From: Bacteroidaceae bacterium
GTDB lineage: Bacteria; Bacteroidota; Bacteroidia; Bacteroidales; Bacteroidaceae
Direction: 5' to 3'
Length of the DNA: 36,932 nucleotides
NCBI GenBank assembly: GCA_017462065.1
Contig: JAFTRV010000012.1
Location: forward strand, 1-36,932
Made by a program: the position numbers and the translations under genes. Positions within the stretch are counted from its first letter, which is position 1; every line of letters starts with the position of its first letter. Below, in pieces: positions 28,311-34,028 of the stretch. A model generated the notes under the pieces. That model saw only the letters and a list, made by a program, of their open reading frames with translations. It was not told where the DNA came from and did no database searches.

Positions 28311-28931
28311 TTACATTATCGGGAACCAGATGAACACAGCCACATCCCACAAGGCATGAGATATTATTATCGCAGCAAAGCGTTGCGGGAAGAGCCTGTA
28401 GAGCAGGCCCCATGCAGCGCCTGCCACAAGAGCCGCCATAGTAAGCATGAAGTTGAACGAGCCGGCATGCACCAAGGCATATATAAGCGTAGTAACAACA
28501 AAACCGATGTTCGCATTCCAACGCTCCGACAGAGTCTGCTGCACATATCCTCGCCAGAAAATCTCTTCGGCGGGGCCTATGAGAAAGAGCATAAGCGCCG
28601 TGAGCAGCCAGGGCGACTCGCCGTCTTTCATTGAATATATCGTGTCTACCTGAGGACGCGCGAAATCGAACATCAGCTGCGAGAGCTTGTCGCCGACCCA
28701 AAAGACGCCCCACAGGGCAACGGCAATGCCGACACCCATGAGAATATCAGCAGGCGTCAAACGTACCGTACGCCACCATCCCGGACGGAAAAGAGTCGCC
28801 ATGCACGACAACACCACCGCCGAGCCGGTCATCATCCACCAGAAATTCACATGCGGAGCAGTCCAGGGGCTGAACATCACAGTCCACAGTATCGCCGCAA
28901 GAATTATTGTCGTGAGCAAGCGTTTCATCAT
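28311..28931 (-). CDS. CPBP family intramembrane metalloprotease (CAAX-protease-like)
   Basis: Membrane protein of 206 residues with about six hydrophobic segments. It shows the Abi/CPBP motifs: EEIFWRG, then a His (ALVHAGSFN) and a C-terminal His (SHALWDV), which together form the metal site. Substrate unknown; family members process prenylated proteins, bacteriocins or regulators. I start at the ATG overlapping the menA stop (ATGA at 28931-28928); a TTG six bases upstream is possible but less likely. The close spacing to menA and radA indicates one transcript. Confidence 0.88.
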   Translation of the reverse strand: MMKRLLTTIILAAILWTVMFSPWTAPHVNFWWMMTGSAVVLSCMATLFRPGWWRTVRLTPADILMGVGIAVALWGVFWVGDKLSQLMFDFARPQVDTIYSMKDGESPWLLTALMLFLIGPAEEIFWRGYVQQTLSERWNANIGFVVTTLIYALVHAGSFNFMLTMAALVAGAAWGLLYRLFPQRFAAIIISHALWDVAVFIWFPIM

Positions 28932-29824
28932 AGCCAATAGGATATAAAGAGGGAAAGCGCCAACAACAAACTGAACATAAGCTGCAGCTTTGCCGTAGCC
29001 TCATCGACACCGACAATGGCCTGCATGCCCTTTTCGGGGAAGGCGAGAGCCTTGCGTGAATTGTCTATCGCAGGCTTCAGGGCAACCAATGCAAGCAGCG
29101 ACAGCAACGGCAGAGAGCCATATATCACACAGCCGACAACCCATACAAAAGGAATTATAAGCTCCAAACAGTATATTACAGCCGAAGCCCGCTTGCCCGC
29201 AAGCATGGCGAAAGTATGAATTCCCGCACGCCTGTCATGCTCAATGTCACGGGTATTGTTTATATGCAGGATACCCACCGTTATAAGACCTATCGGAAGC
29301 GTCAGCCAAAGCACGTCATCGACAAAGGCCCCTGTCGCCACATACGATGTGCCTATGATCGGCAGCAGCGAATATGTAAGGAAGATATCGACATCGCCCA
29401 GAGCATGGTACTTCAGTTGCGGATAGAGCATAGTAAGCACAACGCCCGCCAAACCAAGATAGAGCGTCGGCAGGCCGGTGCATAGCATAATGGCAATGCC
29501 TGAGACTGCAGCTACCGCAAGCAGGCACATCGCAAGCCTCTTTATCTCGCCCGGGGCGAACTCTCCGCTTGTTATAGCCACGCCGCCGACGGTTTCGTCG
29601 GTATCAACGCCCTTCTTGAAATCGAAATAATCGCTCCAAGTATTGCCGGCAGCATGAAAAACGATTATCGTGACCAAAGTCCAAAGACCTATAGCCCAAT
29701 CCACTTGGCAACCCTTCCAGAATAGGAATGCGAGAGATACCAGTACCGGCATTGCCGACGCAGGGAAAGACCAGGGACGTGTCGCAAGCACCCACGATTT
29801 GAATGTATGACTTTTTCCGTTCAT
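28928..29824 (-). CDS. menA: 1,4-dihydroxy-2-naphthoate polyprenyltransferase
   Basis: Integral membrane prenyltransferase that attaches the isoprenoid tail in menaquinone synthesis. The 298-residue protein has eight to nine hydrophobic segments and the two Asp-rich UbiA-family motifs: NTWSDYFDFKKGVD(T)DE and NNTRDIEHDRRAG. The N-terminus (SWVLATRPWSFPASAMPVLV) is typical of MenA. It is the first gene of the minus-strand operon and has its own promoter. Menaquinone fits an anaerobe with fumarate respiration, the route that yields succinate for the mutAB pathway (inference). Confidence 0.94.
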   Translation of the reverse strand: MNGKSHTFKSWVLATRPWSFPASAMPVLVSLAFLFWKGCQVDWAIGLWTLVTIIVFHAAGNTWSDYFDFKKGVDTDETVGGVAITSGEFAPGEIKRLAMCLLAVAAVSGIAIMLCTGLPTLYLGLAGVVLTMLYPQLKYHALGDVDIFLTYSLLPIIGTSYVATGAFVDDVLWLTLPIGLITVGILHINNTRDIEHDRRAGIHTFAMLAGKRASAVIYCLELIIPFVWVVGCVIYGSLPLLSLLALVALKPAIDNSRKALAFPEKGMQAIVGVDEATAKLQLMFSLLLALSLFISYWL

Positions 29825-29850
29825 CTATTAATAATATTAGTATTATTTAG

Positions 29851-29881
29851 CGAAGATAGCAAACACAATCCGCACTACCAA
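29851..29881 (-). promoter_or_regulatory. Promoter of menA operon
   Basis: On the minus strand TTG (29881-29879), 20 nt, then TATCTTCG (29858-29851), one mismatch to TAnnTTTG. The predicted leader to ATG 29824 is about 20 nt. Confidence 0.6.
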
Positions 29882-29962
29882 CTAAGAAGCAGTTTAAATT
29901 CATAATAATTTTCAAGGGGCAGCCCTCAAAGCGCATTTCACGCACACATCATCCTCACCCTC

Positions 29963-29990
29963 GTTAATCGCTAACCGTTCAACTTTCAAC
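29963..29990. repeat. Fragment of the intergenic repeat family
   Basis: GTTAATCGCTAA (29963-29974) followed by CCGTTCAACTTTCAAC. The same 12-mer occurs inverted at 36504-36515. The rest of the 235-bp divergent gap (29825-30059) has the menA promoter, a -7-like TACATTCG at 30019-30026 for the next gene (no good TTG upstream), and nothing else I can identify. Confidence 0.6.
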
Positions 29991-30059
29991 GTTATTTCTC
30001 AAATTCAATATTTATTGCTACATTCGCAGTTGAAAGAGAAAAAGAGGAAACCCCGCAGC

Positions 30060-31061
30060 ATGAAGCGATACACCGACAATTCGAGAATATACGAAGGCAC
30101 AAGAATGTCCTTCTTCTTCATTGAGGGCGATGCCGACGCAGAGCTCAACCGTTACATTGAAGAGAGGCACGACGAACTGATGCGAAGATTCGACTGCGAG
30201 TGCGAGTTCCGCATCATCAAGCCCCTTGCCGACGATATTTCCTTTGTCAAGAATCTAATGCTTCGCCGCAACCCCATGCTCAGCGAGCAGGAGCTGAACA
30301 AAAAGATTGAGGCCATAGGCAAAAGAGGCACCAAGAACAGCCGCAGCAAACTGATTTACATTAACGATGTAAGGCAGAACAGCCACGGAGAGCATGAAGC
30401 GGATATAATCTGCGAAGAGGAGTTTGGTAAAGATTTTGAACAAAAGGTCGAAGCGTTCTTCAGCGAAGTACAGCTGTGCCGCTGCCAACTTTTTATCATC
30501 CCCGGCAGAAGCGTCGCTACCCTGAGCGGCTATAATTACAAGCTGCCCGAGGCTGAAGGGGTTGAAGAAGACGCACTGTTAGGAGAGGATAACAGAGAGT
30601 GCATCTGTAACGAGCTGCTGGCCGAGAATATATGCGGAGAAGAGAGCGTCACCGAAGTGATAAGCCCGATACGCTTCGACAGCGAGTTCAACATTTCGCT
30701 GCCATTGTACCCTCAGATTGTCATTACGCTTGAGCCGTTGCCAAAATCCCTTTACATTCTATTCCTGCAGCACCCCGAAGGTATAATACTAAAGGAGATA
30801 CAGGATTACGAGCAGGAACTGAAGAATATATACAGCGTAGTATCGGGACGAAAGAACCCGACAGTCATCGAACGTATGTTCCGCACCCTTGTAGACCCTA
30901 CAGAGGCACCGTTGCACAAGAATCTGTCAATCATAAGAAGAAGCTTTACAAGCAAACTGAGCTACGAGATTGCAAAGAACTATATTCCCTCGCACAGCCG
31001 CGCCAAAGCGCATAACATCCCATTGGACGCCGAACTCGTGGAGCTTCCCGAGATTGCATAG
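30060..31061 (+). CDS. Unrecognised conserved-looking protein, 333 residues
   Basis: I do not recognise a named family. The protein is soluble, with no signal peptide or membrane segment. The N-terminal half is charged, with an acidic FIEGDADAELNRYIEE region. The C-terminal third is better defined: QIVITLEPLPKSLYILFLQ, HPEGIILKEIQDYEQELKNIY, then an Arg-rich helix pair (SIIRRSFTSKLSYEIAKNY) ending in IPLDAELVELPEIA. That tail resembles a module I have seen in uncharacterised Bacteroidota proteins, a possible winged-helix-like or regulatory unit, but this is only an impression. The frame is open to a TTG at 30015; I choose ATG 30060 because the upstream residues are purely Lys/Arg-rich leader. 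Monocistronic, convergent with the AT-rich island. Confidence 0.7.
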   Translation: MKRYTDNSRIYEGTRMSFFFIEGDADAELNRYIEERHDELMRRFDCECEFRIIKPLADDISFVKNLMLRRNPMLSEQELNKKIEAIGKRGTKNSRSKLIYINDVRQNSHGEHEADIICEEEFGKDFEQKVEAFFSEVQLCRCQLFIIPGRSVATLSGYNYKLPEAEGVEEDALLGEDNRECICNELLAENICGEESVTEVISPIRFDSEFNISLPLYPQIVITLEPLPKSLYILFLQHPEGIILKEIQDYEQELKNIYSVVSGRKNPTVIERMFRTLVDPTEAPLHKNLSIIRRSFTSKLSYEIAKNYIPSHSRAKAHNIPLDAELVELPEIA

Positions 31062-31073
31062 CCAAACAGAGCA

Positions 31074-31115
31074 TGCAAAAAGTTGCTGATTTATCTATTT
31101 TTGCTAACTTTTGCA
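31074..31115. terminator. Possible hairpin terminator between converging units
   Basis: TGCAAAAAGTTGC (31074-31086) and GCTAACTTTTGCA (31103-31115) pair almost completely (one or two bulges) around an AT-rich loop. It follows the plus-strand gene's TAG (31059-31061) and the minus-strand small ORF. There is no long U-tract, so efficiency is uncertain. Confidence 0.5.
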
Positions 31116-31131
31116 AGAAAAGATAACTCGC

Positions 31132-31209
31132 TTAGAATAAATCGGTTGGTTGAACTGCTTGAAAATTGGGCAATGAGATAGCAACTGTTCGTATTTCTGA
31201 GTTCTTCAT
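31132..31209 (-). CDS. Possible 25-residue small protein
   Basis: A 26-codon minus-strand frame (ATG 31209-31207, TAA 31134-31132) starting MKNSEIRTVAISLPN and ending PTDLF. A GGAG lies seven bases before the ATG, and a perfect -7 element lies 33 bp upstream (31249-31242). A hairpin follows. Promoter, leader, frame and hairpin thus form a compact unit. No signal or membrane segment is seen, and I do not recognise the peptide. It could be a real small gene, a leader peptide or the remnant 5' end of a lost gene at the island edge. Confidence 0.45.
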   Translation of the reverse strand: MKNSEIRTVAISLPNFQAVQPTDLF

Positions 31210-31241
31210 TGTTATGCTCCAATGTGATAACTCTTATGCAA

Positions 31242-31249
31242 CAAAGGTA
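31242..31249 (-). promoter_or_regulatory. -7 element on minus strand at island edge
   Basis: TACCTTTG matches TAnnTTTG perfectly on the minus strand. No TTG lies at 19-21 nt; a TTT is at about 20 and a TTG at 26. It points away from the DUF262 gene, 57 bp past its stop, and towards the small ORF. Confidence 0.45.
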
Positions 31250-31306
31250 CAAAAAAATACAGATGAAAATAAAACCAATAATTATTTTCATCTATACTTT
31301 ATGGAT

Positions 31307-33055
31307 TTATATGTTATCCAAACTCCATATTTCTTTTGCAGCTTGAATGATTTTCTCACGTCGCCTTTTTATGCAATCATTATCCCATATTGGATTATCC
31401 TTATCTTCAACAAACTCAATAATTTCTTTTTGTTGATACAATAAATTATCACTACCATAAACTTTTAATTTCAGTTCGAAAGGTTTATTGCCAAGTGAAC
31501 TATTTTGACTTCCAGCCATTAACATAAGATTACCAACGCTATTCATATATTCTCCAGAAACTATCCCTTGTTGTGGATTGTCTTTATCTTCATATATGCC
31601 ATAGCCATTTTCTAATGGGCTTGATTGAGTCTGAGGGGCAATATGCTCTATAATTTCATTAGATATTACATCAGAAAAGCAGATTTTGGGGTTAGGATAG
31701 TTCTTACAACACAGCCATTGCTCGTATCTCCATAAAAGATAATTATCAACTCTATTACCATAGAACCAACCACTCTTGATGTGTTCAAGCATTTGTTTGT
31801 CACTCCAATATCCCCACCACCAATCGTTATTTAGTTTCCAAATCGCGGTATCAATCATTTGGCTAAAACCATCGGGAACCATTGTCTTTGGAATGATTTG
31901 TTGCATACGACTTATAATGTCAGCTCTACCTCCTCTTATTAGTGAGCGGAAAGTTATATTTTCCATTAATTTAATGATTTTATCGAAAAGTTCTTTGCTC
32001 ACATTCGATAGTTTGGCCTTAATCAATATGGGATAAGAGATTGCCATATTCTTAAGATTTTTCAGATTGGCGGTATAGAAACTGTTGTCATGCTCTATCT
32101 GATTTACAACTTGGAAAGATTTTGATAATCCGTTTACAAATTGTTTAATCCTTTCAAATTGTTCCTCTTTGGAACAGGCATTTATCCATGCTTTAATCTC
32201 ATGAACTACATTCTCACTATAATATCCCTTCGGACCAATCGCCCTCCAATAATAACTAAGTACACTATCTTCGTCAACGGAGACCAAAACTATGTAGCGA
32301 TAAATATCCTCAAACGCTCTTTCAATATAAGTAATACCACCTTCATGCTCAAACGTATCAAAGGGAGTTCTGTAAATCTGTAGCATAAAATATGCTTTCA
32401 GAATTTCAAGATTAGAAAGTCTTTTGCCTCTATCATTTTGATAGGCAAAAATCTGGCAAGCCTGCAATTTGTCTTTCACTACAAATGTGGTTATCGCAGC
32501 ATTTTCCAAAGACGAAACATACAACAGTATATCATCTATAGTACAATCTTTTAGCCATTCCTCGAAAAAACATAAAGCCCGATAGATTGCAGCCTTTGAT
32601 TTGGAGGTCAAATCATCATTTGACACACTATTATAATGCTCAATAATAGTATCGACAAAGAAGTTATTATCATATTCGACGGTAGCAAATTTTTGTCTAT
32701 TATGCCTACAGTCTTTCAGATAATAGTCCGAATCGTCTAAAAGCTAGTCCTGTATAATTTCTTTTTTATCGGTTTTTATCCATTCCGCTTCTCTACTTTT
32801 TATAACATGTAGAAACGCACTAAAAAATATAATACTTGTCGTAAGTCGTTGCTGTCCGTCAATTACATAAAATGTATCTCCATCTTGCTCAAATAAAAAA
32901 TGACCTAAATAATAATCATTTCCTGCACAGTCTTGAAGGTCTTCTCTAAATTGAGAAAACTGTTTTTTATCCCATATGTATGCCCTTTGATAGGCTGGGA
33001 TGACAAAACGGATATTTCGCCTCCCGAATAAGGCTTTTATTGTTGTAGACTCCAT
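31307..33055 (-). pseudogene. DUF262/DUF1524 (GmrSD-like) nuclease, interrupted by one in-frame amber codon
   Basis: Full frame of 582 codons, broken only by TAG at 32746-32744 (codon 104); the parts before and after it are in the same frame. The N-terminal DUF262 domain has IPAYQRAYIWD (19-29) and the ParB-like DGQQRLTT (66-73), which in GmrS-type proteins binds or hydrolyses NTP. Past the stop are the QNDRGKRLS motif (Asn207, Arg209) and a C-terminal HNH-type DUF1524 region with IEHIAPQ (His471) and GNLMLM...NSS (Asn509). All family motifs survive, so inactivation is recent, or the codon is read through or is a sequencing error. Such proteins act in restriction of modified phage DNA. Strongly AT-rich unlike its neighbours, indicating transfer. 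Confidence 0.85.
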
Positions 33056-33072
33056 TATGGTATCAATTAAGC

Positions 33073-33117
33073 GTGCTTTATCTCGAATGACTCTTTGTCA
33101 GAGCAGAGATAAAGCAC
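33073..33117. other. 45-bp hairpin upstream of the DUF262 gene
   Basis: Perfect 12-bp arms GTGCTTTATCTC (33073-33084) and GAGATAAAGCAC (33106-33117) enclose a 21-nt loop that itself can pair (TGAC/GTCA or CTCT/AGAG). It lies in the 73-bp gap between the repeat-protein stop and the DUF262 ATG, ending 18 bp before that ATG. No U-tract follows on the minus strand, so it may be an mRNA-processing or attenuation element rather than a plain terminator. Confidence 0.75.
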
Positions 33118-33128
33118 ATTATATTAAA

Positions 33129-33434
33129 TCAGCGGGCTGGGCGTGTATTTATCTTTTTACCCAACATATCGTAAGTTTCCAACCATGAACCTTTTCTTAG
33201 GATAAAAATGTCACCAGAAATACTAACAAAGGTTCCTGTATGGTCTGGAATGGTTTTGTATTTCTTCCCTGATTCATCGTACAACTCGTACCACGAGCCT
33301 TTGTGAACGATAAAAAAACGCGTACCCCAACCAAGTAACATCCCAATATGTTCTGGTAATGTTTTCTGTTTTTTTCCTCTTTCATCATAGATGTCATACC
33401 AACTACCATGACGTTCAACCATTGAAATTGCCAT
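33129..33434 (-). CDS. Small protein of three 36-residue repeats
   Basis: Function unknown. The 101-residue protein is three units in exact 36-residue register (Gly10, Gly46, Gly82). Their shared pattern is (R/K)xGSWYxxYDxxGKKxKTxPxHxG followed by a hydrophobic strand such as FFIVHK or IFILRK. The pattern of short aromatic beta strands resembles WG-type (KWG) repeats, which build propeller-like surfaces, but I cannot confirm membership. There is no signal peptide. The start at ATG 33434 is supported by TAGGAG ten bases upstream, unusual in a phylum that rarely uses Shine-Dalgarno sites. It lies just before the DUF262 gene on the same strand and behind a highly structured segment. Confidence 0.7.
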   Translation of the reverse strand: MAISMVERHGSWYDIYDERGKKQKTLPEHIGMLLGWGTRFFIVHKGSWYELYDESGKKYKTIPDHTGTFVSISGDIFILRKGSWLETYDMLGKKINTRPAR

Positions 33435-33486
33435 TGTAATAATCTCCTACCCTACGATTCCTACAAGATTCTTTTGATCAACATAG

Positions 33487-33635
33487 AAGCGTGGAACCGT
33501 ATGCCACGTCTTTATGTGAAGGTGGTAGGAATACCTCTGTGTACAGATGTGGTTATAACAGCCCCACGCTTATGCATGGAGACCATTATATCGTCTCTTG
33601 TACACAGTGATTAAGTTTCCTACGCTTTTCACATA
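33487..33635. ncRNA. Candidate structured RNA, cloverleaf-like
   Basis: A set of nested complements: helix 1 TATGTGAA 33513-33520 with TTCACATA 33628-33635; after a 4x4 internal loop helix 2 GTAGGAA 33525-33531 with TTCCTAC 33617-33623; helix 3 CTGTGTACA 33537-33545 with TGTACACAG 33599-33607. Inside that are two hairpins: GTGG 33549-33552 with CCAC 33564-33567, and GAGAC 33579-33583 with GTCTC 33593-33597. An adjacent hairpin CGTGG 33490-33494 pairs with CCACG 33504-33508. All are compatible in one fold. Strand is unresolved: position and a -7 element favour the minus strand (leader of the repeat protein), while five helix ends can extend by G-U pairs only if read on the plus strand. Confidence 0.55.
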
Positions 33636-33699
33636 CAAGAAGAAGACATAACGCCTCTTTTTATCAAATGTATTGGATGGAATTGCTCCTATCCTGCTG

Positions 33700-33707
33700 C
33701 AAATTTA
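33700..33707 (-). promoter_or_regulatory. Possible -7 element upstream of the island genes
   Basis: TAAATTTG on the minus strand matches TAnnTTTG. No clean TTG lies 20 nt upstream. A transcript from about 33693 would have a leader of about 260 nt containing the structured segment before the repeat-protein ATG. Confidence 0.4.
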
Positions 33708-33940
33708 CAAAAAAGTCGTAATAATAAACTTTGTATGGGTAATTTATTACGATTTGGTTTGTTTTATAGCTTCATACCCTTATTTCGCCTTCTGCTTGTA
33801 GGCAACCCCAACGCAGCCTTAAACTCATCTTTCTTGCATCCACTTAAACCACTGCAAAAACACCAACAGCGTTATTTCTTATATTCTCAACGTAATTCTC
33901 TTATTATCAGTGTAAGATGCACTATTATTTACAGATTCAC
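33708..33940. other. AT-rich intergenic stretch without a recognisable gene
   Basis: I see no supported gene in these 233 bp. A short plus-strand frame (33735-33983) reads as low-complexity Leu/Phe/Ser and runs through the thrA promoter, so it is probably not coding. Confidence 0.6.
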
Positions 33941-33971
33941 GATTATTCCAGTCTCGGTTGATTATTCCAGT
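33941..33971 (+). repeat. Tandem 12-bp repeat over the thrA promoter
   Basis: GATTATTCCAGT occurs at 33941-33952 and again at 33960-33971, a 19-bp period, separated by CTCGGTT. The second copy overlaps the last base of the promoter TTG and the spacer, so the pair is a candidate operator. Confidence 0.6.
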
Positions 33972-33988
33972 GTTTTTCTGTAACTTTG
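33958..33988 (+). promoter_or_regulatory. Promoter of thrA
   Basis: TTG (33958-33960), 20 nt, TAACTTTG (33981-33988): a perfect Bacteroidota promoter. Predicted start about 33995, leader about 34 nt. Confidence 0.8.
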
Positions 33989-33998
33989 CAGACCAAAG

Positions 33999-34013
33999 AC
34001 ATGCAAAGCATGT
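33999..34013 (+). promoter_or_regulatory. Short hairpin and 4-codon uORF in the thrA leader
   Basis: ACATGC, AAA, GCATGT forms a 6-bp stem near the predicted 5' end of the mRNA. The same bases hold a tiny frame ATG CAA AGC ATG TAA (34001-34015). There are no Thr or Ile codon runs, so it is not a classical attenuator peptide. Confidence 0.4.
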
Positions 34014-34028
34014 AAAATACTGTAGAAA

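Noticed and set aside
31307..33055. Genome-wide amber recoding to explain the in-frame TAG
   Set aside because: Other genes in the window use TAG as a normal stop (for example at 31059-31061), and no other gene has an internal TAG.
33735..33983. 82-codon plus-strand frame before thrA
   Set aside because: Low-complexity composition, no start context, and it overlaps the thrA promoter and tandem repeat.
31074..33988. TGCAAAAAGTT at the left edge and AACTTTGCA at the right edge as transposon inverted ends
   Set aside because: The match needs a 2-bp gap, and the right copy is part of the thrA promoter -7 element, which explains it.
31072..34007. 8-bp direct repeat CATGCAAA at both island edges (31072 and 34000) as an insertion duplication
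   Set aside because: Eight bases with AT-rich surroundings can match by chance, the positions do not coincide with clear element ends, and no integrase or transposase is present.
33995..34028. Threonine attenuator leader peptide
   Set aside because: The only small frame has four codons and no Thr or Ile codons; the hairpin lacks terminator features.
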